A stretch of 43,117 bases of DNA from the NCBI GenBank assembly GCA_003049485.1, contig PYST01000324.1, positions 1-43,117 on the forward strand. The letters are read 5' to 3'. Shown here piece after piece: positions 33,420 to 43,117 of the stretch; within the stretch, counting starts at the first letter, position 1, and the number at the start of each line of letters is the position of its first letter. The DNA comes from Ophioceras dolichostomum. Taxonomy: Eukaryota > Ascomycota > Sordariomycetes > Magnaporthales > Ophioceraceae. A program made the translations under genes and the position numbers. The notes under the pieces were generated by a model that made no database searches, was not told the DNA's origin, and saw only the letters and a list, made by a program, of their open reading frames with translations.

Positions 33420-36400
33420 ATGCCTCTCTGGGCCGGCTATACTAATAGGCACTACTACGCCCACGACGGCCTAGGACTCTCTCACTCTTCCTCTTCCGGC
33501 CCTCATGGCCCTCGTGGCCCTCGTGGCCTTCGCGGCCGCCATGCTTACGTCCTCTCCGCCTCAGCAGCAAGCTACGACAGCGTCGATTTGTCCTCTGTCT
33601 TCTTCGCCGCCGAGCCCCGTGAGGTCGTCGCCGACGAGCGGTGGGAGCACTCTTGTATGCTCGCCGACGCGCCGGTATGGACGCCAGTCTAGCTGCGTCG
33701 TCGTTCCTTGCTCGCTTTCGCGCTGACGTTTCTGGCGTGCTGCTTTGAGCTGGTAGTGCTGAGGTGGCAGTCTGTGCGAGAAAAATTCGCGGTGTTGGAG
33801 GGCGTGAGCAGGTTCGGCTTCCTGTGGACGTTTGGACCCACGGCGTTTCTGGTGCTGATCGCGGGCGGGTGGAGGCAGGTTGACGTCCATGCTAAGATGG
33901 CTGGGCCGTGGAGGCGGCTGAGGGGGGAGGATGGTGGTGACGGATGGAACATGGTGGATGCGCTGCTGGAGGAGTACATGAGACTTATGGTGCATCAGGT
34001 GCTGTACTGGTCAGCAAGGAAGAGGCAGTGGCCGATTTTTATCGCGGCGGGGAGCAAGATCTTGATACAGATTCTGGTGAGTTTTTGTGCTGCTGGACCT
34101 GGAATAGATTGGACTGGATAGACGAAAAGAGAAGGATTAAATGTTCTGGCTTTGCGTATGATGGAAAATACATGATTGACAGAATATTTCTGGCGACGCT
34201 TCAACGTGGTCTGGGATCTAGGTGGCACTTTCAACCAGTTTGCTCATCATCGTCGCTATCATCACCGGAGAACAACGAAACGCCGTCCAGTCTGACTGTC
34301 GGTGAGCCTTCTGCTGCTGCTAGTGGAGAGTAGAAGCCCGACACGGCGGCGGACAGAGGCAAGTTCGACATGCTGTACGGCTACTTCTGCGTTACGACCT
34401 CTCTGGCCATCATGACGGAGATGGGCTACTCTTTCATTTTTACTCTTATGGTAACCTACGCCAACGGCGGCGGCAGCGGTAGCGGCAGCGAGGAGGCATT
34501 GCTGAGGGCCGACGCGATGAAGGACGCGGCGGTGAAGGCGTTCAAGGCATCCATATCCGGGCTGGTGCACCAGCTGTTCCTGCGGGGAGGCAGCCAGGAG
34601 GACATCTATAGAGGGAACACGACTACTGTCAACAAGATCTCTCCAACAACAAATGAAGTAATGACAGGGACAGGGGGTGGAGGTGGTGGTGTTTCGACTG
34701 CATTTCAAATGACCGTCTTCGGCGTCGCCATATACCCCACAGACCGCCTTTCGTCAGCGACGCCATCGTCTGGCCGATGGTCGCGCTGTTGGCCTTGCTT
34801 GCGGTCCTGAGCGGCGCGATAATACCCCTCCGAAAACCAGACTTCTTCGGCCCGGATCCCTGGAGCCTGGGCTCCACCGCCGCCGTGCTTTCCCGCGCGC
34901 CGTGCCTCAGGGGCCTGCTGCGGCGTACCGGCGGGCTGGATAAGGAGCAGCTCAGGGCCGTGCTGGAGGTGAGATATTACTACCACCAATACCACCCGGA
35001 GAGCAACAACAACCACAGTGGAATGGTCCGCACGGGCACGGGCAAGACATTCATTCAAGCACAAACGCGCAACCGTACTGGCTTGTCGGAGCTGACAGCG
35101 TCCAGCTCGTCTGCGGGGAAGAGAAGCGCAGCGTCCGCTCGGGCTTGGGCCGCTCAGGCGGTGGCGGTGGCGGCGCCGACGCGGTGCTGGACGCCGCTGC
35201 CGCTGCAGACGTGGTATCTGGTGCTGCCATTTTCCGTCCTTGCGGGCCTGATCGCGATCCTAGAGGTGCTGCAGATCCAGTCGGACGTGAACGGCGGGTT
35301 CGTCGAGGTTTCATCGGCGAGCGTCCAGGCCGCCCAGCTGCTGTCGAGGTTCGCGCCAGCCGCTGTGATGGTCAGCCTGGCGGTGCTAATGGCGATGCTC
35401 GACTCGGGCATGACCACGTTTGCGCCGTGGAGTGAGCTGACGAGGAGAGGGTAGAAAGGCAGAAGTAAAACCTGAGGTATAGGGGAGACCTGTTAAGCAT
35501 GGATACGCCGCTTTGTGTGTTCTGGACGGGGAAGTGGAGGCTTTGAGCCGTGGTGGCGAGTAATGTGGCGGCGCTGACGGCGAGGTAGCTACATCAGGCC
35601 TTTTTGCGGTGGTGACGATCTATGGGGCAGAGGACGTGGTGCTTAGCAGGTGTCACGACTTAGCACAAGAAGCTCCCACCCGCTTGCACCAAAAAGGACG
35701 AGAATATCAAGTCTGACGACTTGATCTCTCTGGGAGCTTTATCAATTGGCCACGCACCTTTCGGTCGGTGCGCCCAATTCATACCGCGCCGTAACAGCAG
35801 GGGGGATTATTTCGATCTGTCGTTCCTCGGGTAGGATCCGCATTCCAGCATGGCCAGGCCCAGCGTGACGGGCGCGGACGCGCCGATTATTTTGAGTCTG
35901 TTGGAGAAAGAAGGGCGCCGTACATGCGCAACACGTTTGATGCGCTGGTCATTACTGTCGTAAAGAGGGAGAAGCTACCCACTTCCAACGGTTCCTCTGT
36001 AGCCGGCCAGGGACAGCGTCAGAATCAGGTCCAGCGGCCGGGGGGTCCGGTTACCGTCCGCCTGCTAGTGCTGAGGCCCAACCTGGACTATGTCGTGCTG
36101 CCCAAGGACCTAATGGACTTCGACTGCAGCCGACGCACGCTCGACTACGCTGTGCCGAGATGCGTACGGGGTAAACGGAAGTACGCAAGGCCGTTCGTGC
36201 TGGTGCACGATCCGGATAACACTACGGACGAGGATAGAACCATGCTGTTCAAAGAGAAGTTGGGTAGGCTGTTCGGGAAGGACTACTTCTACACTAATAC
36301 GGGAAGCATGCAGAACTCATGGATGGGTGTGAATGTAACCATTATGGAGTGCTCACCCCTAGTGTTCATCTATGGGTTAGCGAGGTGCGACATCCCTATT

Positions 36401-36930
36401 CCATTTTCGTCTTCTACTGGTCGGAGCAGCAGCAGCAGCATCAGCAGTGCGACGGCTACTGCCATTTTCGCGAGAAACAGCACGGCAGTGGCTACTCGAC
36501 CAGCACCACATCCAGCTCCACTACTGTATCACAAAGCATGCGCGGCTTTACAAAAATCAACCCTTCCACAACCACCTCAGCAAAATCGGCACTAACGGCG
36601 ACCACAAACCTCGATGACATTACCCTCCTCCAATGCGGCCAGCAAATCTAGCAACTGACCGCCGATGTAACCTTCACCGACTATACGCTGGGAACAGTCG
36701 ATGTGTCCCGTCCACCCGTCATCGTTGACGACTTATCATCACCATCCGCGATCACCCTCTTCCCGGACCCAGACTACGCCAACGCTACAGATCCCGCCAA
36801 TGCCAGACCGGATCCAATACCTTTTCAACTGGTCTTTTATTACGGTGCTGATGCACACGTGCTCTCAGGAGTTTCCTACAACAACACGGACGACATATAC
36901 GAATGTGACGTGGCGAAGTATGTGCACTGA
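33420..36930 (+). pseudogene. DUF3433-type fungal membrane protein, frameshifted and nonsense-bearing
   Basis: Pieces of one large membrane protein occur in order in different frames. First comes LRRRSLLAFALTFLACCFEL then SRFGFLWTFGPTAFLVLIAG (33693-34076). Next are DAIVWPMVALLALLAVLSG, FGPDPWSLGSTAAVLSR, WTPLPLQTWYLVLPF and RFAPAAVMVSLAVLMAMLDS (34759-35451). A hydrophilic loop domain follows, with VTIMECSPLVFIYG (35924-36390) and QLTADVTFTDYTLGTVDV (36652-36705). The WT-[YF]-GPTA block, its second copy and the CPSL-F-like/VTFTLPD-like loop match my knowledge of DUF3433 proteins, which are normally about 1200 aa. Defects include TAG at 33690-33692, TAG at 36649-36651, TAG at 35452-35454, several frame changes and further stops between 35500 and 35600. 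One intron is possible (34077-34183, GTGAGT...ACAG). It is not a functional gene as assembled. Confidence 0.72.
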
Positions 36931-37908
36931 TGCTTCCAAAGATACTGTCCAGTGTTTGGTGGGTGTTGCCTGAAGAGCCTGTCTCGTGAGCCCAAGCCTC
37001 CTACATGCGCATGGGTTGCCGAGAAATAACTAATATTGGCTCAGACTTCGAAGGGGAGGAGGCCTCTACCTCATTGGGATGTGGTTGTCAGGGAGCTGAA
37101 GCTCCACGCCGCAATGGTACCTGGTGGCACCCAATAGCGTCTCATCGGCTACGTCCTCTGCAGATTATATGTACGTACGTACTGCTGGCTTTCCAAAAGA
37201 GAAAGAAAAAAAAAGTCATCCGCTCCCAGGAAATGTTAGAGACGGCGTCCAAAACTGCTAAGGCCATCTTGAGCTTTGAACTAGGGGCAAAGAAAGAAGG
37301 AAACAACGAGGTTTTTGACTAGAGGACTCAGAGTGTGTATTGCTTGTACTATGGCCGGGCTTAGAGAGACTGACAGTGGCTTAGAGCACTTTTGCTTCTG
37401 CGGCCAGCATTTGTCGCTGATCGGTGGATGCCATCCTGTGGCTTGATGTGTACAATATCGCTTTCAGGAGGACAACGGAACAGGGTTTACGCATGGGAGA
37501 ACTCAGACCTGCCTAGCTGCGGTCGGCGCATTTCCTCGGTACAGACAGGATCGGTCGGTCCCATTGGTCCGTAAACACATCCCCCTGTCAGTCGTCCGGG
37601 GACCAAGCCAACCAATATCTTGCTGGGAAGGGCTGTGCTGAGACTTGCCTGATACAAGCTGAGTTGTTGCCCTCTCATCCAATCCGCGGAAGAGTATGCG
37701 CCCACATGGCAGCCATTGATGATGCCGCAAGCATCCCATCAGTTTCGGGTTTTGTATCGAATCAGACGCCTCGCCCCCCAAGTTAAGGAGCCGGTAAAAC
37801 GACAGCTTGCCCCCATACTTTTCCAGTCCGTATTTCCAAGTTTTTAACTCCGCATCCCAACTCCACGTTGCCGCCAAGGGGACCCAGCTGGTCGAGCATT
37901 TTCAAGCT
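36931..37908. other. region upstream of the NLR gene, no supported gene
   Basis: It contains the tail of the DUF3433 remnant and the presumed promoter of the receptor gene. A minus-strand frame at 37503-37877 overlaps the start of the receptor's open frame and resembles nothing known. Confidence 0.4.
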
Positions 37909-40900
37909 ATGGGCTTTACAAGCGAAATATCGGTCAAGGTTGATATTCCCGCGGGTAAGACACGCAAAGAGTACCAAGAGTTTATCAGCCATCTCTTACC
38001 CGAGAAAGAGGAGAAGAATGAGAAGAAGAAAAGGGGCCTTTTGCGATACTTCCGGAGGTCTGCACCGAGTCCGGACGCTGCCCCAGCTGAACCGCCGTTG
38101 CAGGCTGCAGAAGGCGAGCAACATGGTGTCCACGGTATAGCTGCTAGCGAACACGTCCCGGAGCCGGACCCTGCGCCATACACTGCCGTCTTGCTTGCAG
38201 AGTCGAGTGAGTGTACGGGCGCGACGTTTGCCAAGCAGGGCGACCGCTATGTTGGCACCATCGCTTTTCAATCAGAGAAAGGCAAAAAAGATGCTATAAA
38301 GCGGCATAAGAGAGATCCTGCAAGTTGGAAGGACTGGAGCTTGTCGGATAACTTCAGTGGTATCACCGTGCTCTATGCACATGATCAGCCACAAGTGGAG
38401 TAAGTCGACTCCCTATCCCTAACCGCATTACATTACGAATCAGTATTGACGTTTCCTTTTTAGCATTTGCCTGGTCCATGGGCTAGGAGGAAACGCCATA
38501 GATACATGGACCGCCAAGAACAACAAGATGTGGGCGAGAGATCGTCTGCCAGGACCTCCCAATAGCCAGCCCGCTTCCTTCCATCAGAGTCGCATCATGA
38601 CGTTCGGGTACGACTCAGACCTGACGGACAAGGAGAGTTCTATGACCGTCGAGACTTGGGCGGGGAATCTCCTCCAACGTGTGAACAACCTCAGAACCAC
38701 GCCACAGGTAGGCGGCCTAGCTCTGTGCTGTATCGTCATCGAGTACAACCTCAGCTAACGATGCCGTAATTACTACAGGAGATGGAGCGACCTCTTTTGT
38801 TTGTGTGTCACTCTCTTGGTGGTCTCGTTGCTCGGAAGGTACGAGATACTCTCATTCCCTCACCTGACTGGTCTAAACGTCATGAGAAGTATCCTGTTGA
38901 CAACGTCTTTCAGGCAATGATTCGGCTGTCACGTTATGAAGACATCAAGGGCATCAAGGCAGCAACATGTGGGCTTGTCTTCCTGGCCACACCGCATCTA
39001 GGATCGGATATGGCCAACTGGGTTAACTTCGTGGTTGCTTTGGGCGAGGTGATTGCTGGCGTGCGTCGCGAGACTGTCGATATCCTCAAGTCCTTCAATC
39101 CAACCTCTCTAATTGACGCAGGGGATTTTCTGGCTTTGCGACCCCGCCCACCCTTTCGATGCTATGCAGAAGGTCGGACGATGGCTGTTATGGGGACAAA
39201 TCAGCACGTGAGTTACCTTTTAATGCTTGCTGGCGAATCTTCGTTATGATCGTGCAAAGGCTGAATTGCTATCCATTATCTCTAGATCGTGACCCAGACC
39301 TCAGCCAGCTTGGATTCGAAAGTTCCGGCCAGCGTTATCATGGGCACGAACCATAGTACCATTTGCAAGTGCGAGTCGAATGATCAGTATGAAGACATCG
39401 TCTCGGGGCTCCATCTGGTACTAGACGATATTCAAAGAGGGCTGCAAAATTCTGTTCCTGCTGCTAGGTTAGCTTGAAATCGAACCCCATGTATGTACTT
39501 CATAAGTTGACTTTGACCAGAGTTCCTGCATCCATACCACCCCAAAATGCCCAGGTCGAGAGACATGGCGCAGGGCCTTGCTACTACAGCATCCCACTCC
39601 CCACAAACCATCACTTCACTGGACGCCAGGCAATTCTCGATGACCTAAAACGCCGCCTGTTCGACCGGGGATGCCAGACCACCGCACTTGCTGGGCTCGG
39701 CGGTGTTGGAAAGACACAAGTAGCCTTGCAGGTTGCGCACTGGACGAAAGAGAACAAGCTAGACTGCTCCGTGCTCTGGGTGTCGGCTCTTAGCGCCGAG
39801 AGCTTCCAGCGGGCCTGCGTGGATATTGTGGCGGAGTTCGCGTTCCAGAAGATTGCTGACGAAGAAGACCCGAGAGTGTCGTTCAAACGACATTTCAGCT
39901 CAGAGGCAGCCGGGAAGTGGCTCCTCATCATCGATAACGCTGACGAAAAGGAGCTCGTTTTTAGACAGCGGGGCAGCATAAGCGAATACCTCCCAACCAG
40001 CAAGATGGGTCTCACACTCTTCACTACCAGGTCGCGAGATGTGGCTGTGGAGGCCGCACCAGGCAATGTGCTCGAGATATCCGAAATGAAGCCAGAAGAG
40101 GCGAAGGAGCTGTTTATGCGGTATATATCCCAGAAGGAGGGACTTCGCGACGAAGACTTGGTCACGCTGCTCCGCAAGCTCACCCATCTCCCTTTGGCCA
40201 TCGTGCAGGCAGCCGCCTGCATTGACACGAAGCGGTGGCCCATTTCGAAGTACCTCGAGCTGCTGGACGGCACTGAACAGGATATGATCGACCTGCTGAG
40301 CGATCTCGACGAAATCCAGTCCCCAGGGTCGCAGAACGTCGTCGCCAAAACGTGGCTCGTGTCCTTCGGCGAGCTTGGCCCGCCTGCAGCTGAGCTCATG
40401 GCATTCCTGTCCTACATCGAGCCGAAAGCGATACCTCAGTCGTTGCTTCCTGACTTGGGATCAAAGGTAAAGCTGGAGAACGCGATCGGTACGCTGTGTG
40501 CCTACTCGTTCCTCTCTAGGCGCGGGAAAAGCGAGATCTTCGATATGCACAGCCTAGTGCACATGGCAACGCAGATCTGGACGAGCGGTAGCCGCACAAC
40601 GATGACGATGGAAAAGGCGATGCAGCATATATCGGCCGTTTTCCCCAACGAGAATCATGAGAACCGTCAGCGCTGGAGGGAGTACCTTCCCCACGTTCTT
40701 AGGGCACTGCGACGAGGCGACGAGCTTGACGGGGAGGAAATATTTCTCCTCCACTACCAGATTGGACGCTGTTTAATAGCGGATGGAAGAGTTAAGGAAG
40801 CTGTCAGTCATTCGGAAGAGGCTCGACAATGGGGGGATAGTCATTTAGCTGAAAACCACCCCTCCCGACTCGCCTCGCAGCATGCGCTAGCTGGGGCCTA

Positions 40901-43117
40901 TAGGGCCAACGGCCAAATCCCCGAGGCTATCAAGCTACTTGAACACGTCGTTTCCATCGGAGAGACCACACTAGCCGAAAACCACCCCTCCCGACTCGCC
41001 TCGCAGCATGCGCTAGCTGGGGTCTACGAGGCTAACGGCCAAATCCCCGAGGCCATCAAGCTGCTTGAACACGTCGTTTCCATCGAAAAGACCACGCTAG
41101 CCGAAACCCACCCCTCCCGACTCGCCTCGCAGCATGCGCTAGCTGAGGCCTACGAGGCTAACGGCCAAATCCCCGAGGCCATCAAGCTGCTTGAACATGT
41201 CGTTTCCATCGGAGAGACCACGCTAGCCGAAACCCATCCCTCCCAACTCGCCTCGCAGCATGCGCTAGCTGGGGCCTACAGGGCCAACGGCCAAATCTCC
41301 AAGGCCATAAAGCTGCTTGAACACGTCGTTTCCATCGAAAAGACCACGCTAGCCGAAACTCACCCCTCCCGACTCGCCTCGCAGCATGCACTAGCTGGGG
41401 CCTACGAGGCTAACGGCCAAATCCCCGAGGCCATCGAGCTGCTTGAATACGTCGTTTCTATCAAAGAGACTACGCTAGCCGAAACTCACCCCTCCCGACT
41501 CGCCTCGCAGCATGCACTAGCTGGGGCCTACGAGGCTAACGGCCAAATCCCCGAGGCCATCGAGCTGCTTGAATACGTCGTTTCTATCAAAGAGACTACG
41601 CTAGCCGAAACTCACCCCGACCGACTCGCCTCGCAGCATGCGCTAGCTGGGGCTTACAGGGCCAATGGCCAAATCTCCGTGGCCATAAAGCTGCTTAAAC
41701 ATGTCGTTTCCATCAGAGAGACCACGCTAGCCGAAACCCACCCCGACCGACTCGCCTCGCAGCATGCGCTAGCTGAGGCCTACGAGGCTAACGGCCAAAT
41801 CCCCGAGGCCATCAAGTTGCTTGAACATGTCGTTTCTATTGGAGAGACCACGCTAGCCGAAACCCACCCCTCCCGACTCGCCTCGCAGCATGCGCTAGCT
41901 GGGGCCTACAGGGCCAACGGCCAAATCCCCGAGGCCATCAAGCTGCTTGAACACATAGTTTCCATCGAAGAGACCACGCTAGCCGAAACTCACCCCTCCC
42001 GACTCGCCTCGCAGCATGCGCTAGCTGAGGCCTACAAGGCTAACGGCCAAATCCCCGAGGCCATCAAGCTGCTTGAACACGTCGTTTCCATCGGAGAGAC
42101 CACGCTAGCCGAAACCCACCCCTCCCGACTCGCCTCGCAGCATGCGCTAGCTGAGGCCTACGAGGCTAACGGCCAAATCCCCGAGGCCATCAAGCTGCTT
42201 GAACACGTCGTTTCCATCGGAGAGACCACGCTAGCCGAAACCCACCCCGACCGACTCGCCTCGCAGCATGCGCTAGCTGGGGACTACAGAGCCAACGGCC
42301 AAATCCCCGAGGCCATCAAGCTGCTTGAACACGTCGTTTCTATCGAAAAGACCACGCTAGCCGAAACCCACCCCGACCGACTCGCCTCGCAGCATGCGCT
42401 AGCCGGGGCCTACAAGGCTAACGGCCAAATCCCCGAGGCCATCAAGCTGCTTGAACACGTCGTTTCTATCGAAAAGACCACGCTAGCCGAAACCCACCCC
42501 GACCGACTCGCCTCGCAGCATGCGCTAGCCGGGGCCTACAAGGCTAACGGCCAAATCCCCGAGGCCATCAAGCTGCTTGAACACGTCGTTTCCATCGGAG
42601 AGACCACGCTAGCCGAAACCCACCCCTCCCGACTCGCCTCGCAGCATGCGCTAGCTGGGGCTTACAGGGCCAACGGCCAAATCCCCGAGGCCATAAAGCT
42701 GCTTGAACATGTTGTTTCCATCAAAGAGACTACGCTAGCCGAAACCCACCCCGACCGACTCGCCTCGCAGCATGCGCTAGCTGAGGCCTACGAGGCTAAC
42801 GGCCAAATCCCCGAGGCCATCAAGCTGCTTGAACATGTCGTTTCCATCAGAGAGACCACGCTAGCTGAAACTCACCCCTCTCGACTCGCCTCGCAGCATG
42901 CGCTAGCTGGGGCCTACAGGGCCAACGGCCAAATCCCCAAGGCCATCAAGCTGCTTGAACACATCGTTTCCATCAAAGAGACCACGCTAGCCGAAACCCA
43001 CCCCTCCCGACTCGCCTCGCAGCATGCACTAGCTGAGGCCTACGAGGCTAACGGCCAAATCCCCGAGGCCATCAAGCTGCTTGAACACGTCGTTTCCATC
43101 AGAGAAACCACGCTAGC
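37909..43117 (+). CDS. NOD-like receptor: SesB-type esterase/lipase - NB-ARC - TPR array (partial, 3' end beyond window)
   Basis: Six exons: 37909-38399, 38464-38707, 38779-38838, 38914-39207, 39286-39467 and 39521 to beyond 43117. The introns are 64, 71, 75, 78 and 53 bp, all GT-AG, and the joined frame is open for 1622 codons. Residues about 1-160 hold a Lys-rich linker and a pre-domain ending FSGITVLYAHDQPQVD. An alpha/beta-hydrolase (SesB-like) domain follows: VHGLGGNAIDTW from 168, nucleophile elbow CHSLGG with Ser257, then GLVFLATPHLGS. NB-ARC shows the P-loop GLGGVGKT (482-489), Walker B WLLIIDNAD (557-565), the FTTRSR sensor (591-596) and HLPLAIVQAAA. From residue 865 there are 42-aa kinesin-light-chain-like TPRs. 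The open frame lacks an ATG before 37909, but an upstream exon is possible. Fungal genes of this architecture act in non-self recognition and incompatibility; the ligand is unknown. Confidence 0.93.
40842..43117 (+). repeat. 126-bp tandem repeat array encoding 18 TPR units (continues past window end)
   Basis: The word CTCGCCTCGCAGCATG starts at 40869 (first unit) and recurs every 126 bp without exception to 43011 (18 copies); in unit 4 only the base before it differs. There are no indels. Each unit encodes 42 residues with a core such as RLASQHALAGAYRANGQIPE. Units 5 and 6 are identical over the whole 126 bp. Variation is concentrated at unit residues 8 (Ser/Asp), 18 (Gly/Glu), 21 (Arg/Glu/Lys), 40 (Gly/Glu/Lys/Arg) and 41 (Glu/Lys). 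Unit 1 is preceded by a more diverged TPR-like stretch (EEIFLLHYQIGRCLIADGRV). The true copy number cannot be known from this window. Confidence 0.97.

Noticed and set aside
36703..36930. Separate small gene (75 codons)
   Set aside because: Its first codon is GTG and it is the in-frame continuation of the DUF3433 remnant past the TAG at 36649.
41182..41391. Antisense frame within the TPR array
   Set aside because: Pure mirror of the repeat; the + strand NB-ARC/TPR frame is continuous and domain-bearing.
40842..43117. CRISPR-like array (regular direct repeats)
   Set aside because: The whole 126-bp unit is repeated with no unique spacers, and it is an in-frame protein repeat in a eukaryotic gene.

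Overview
The window looks like nuclear DNA of a filamentous ascomycete (Pezizomycotina, probably a Sordariomycete; species not determined). The reasons are GC-rich coding sequence in the genes, short introns (53-130 bp) with GTAAGT/GTGAGT donors and YAG acceptors, long CT-rich leaders, and typical fungal families: a SesB/NB-ARC/TPR NOD-like receptor, a DUF3433 membrane protein remnant, a DUF2235 hydrolase and an F-box protein. One 70-base assembly gap (17017-17086), a single n (9421) and a 32-base G run (9516-9547) mark weak spots in the assembly.

Layout. 1-12050: about 12 kb with no gene I can support, holding one copy of a roughly 150-bp MITE-like element (5376-5525). 12050-13774: CT-rich promoter/leader of a glutamine-rich protein gene (13775-15691, +). 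17767-18721 (-): two-exon short-chain dehydrogenase. 21093-22634 (+): DMT/EamA-type membrane transporter. 23874-25556 (-): F-box-like protein. 26893-27600 (+): Lys/Asp/Glu-rich protein with a clear TATA box. 27845-29918 (-): two-exon DUF2235 (Tle1-like) alpha/beta-hydrolase. These six genes are intact.

From about 30 kb the character changes to an accessory, gene-graveyard region. It contains a second MITE-like copy (30650-30795), a broken minus-strand coding region of unknown identity (31761-33060), and a frameshifted, nonsense-bearing DUF3433 pseudogene (33420-36930). It ends with a six-exon NOD-like receptor gene (37909 to beyond the right edge).

The receptor is the most interesting feature. 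It has an N-terminal SesB-type lipase/esterase domain, an NB-ARC ATPase, and an exactly phased array of 42-residue TPR units: 18 copies of 126 bp with no indels, running off the window. Most differences between units fall on a few codons (unit residues 8, 18, 21, 40 and 41), while most other codons are nearly invariant. This is the pattern expected of a repeat array under concerted evolution and diversifying selection, as in fungal allorecognition/immune receptors.
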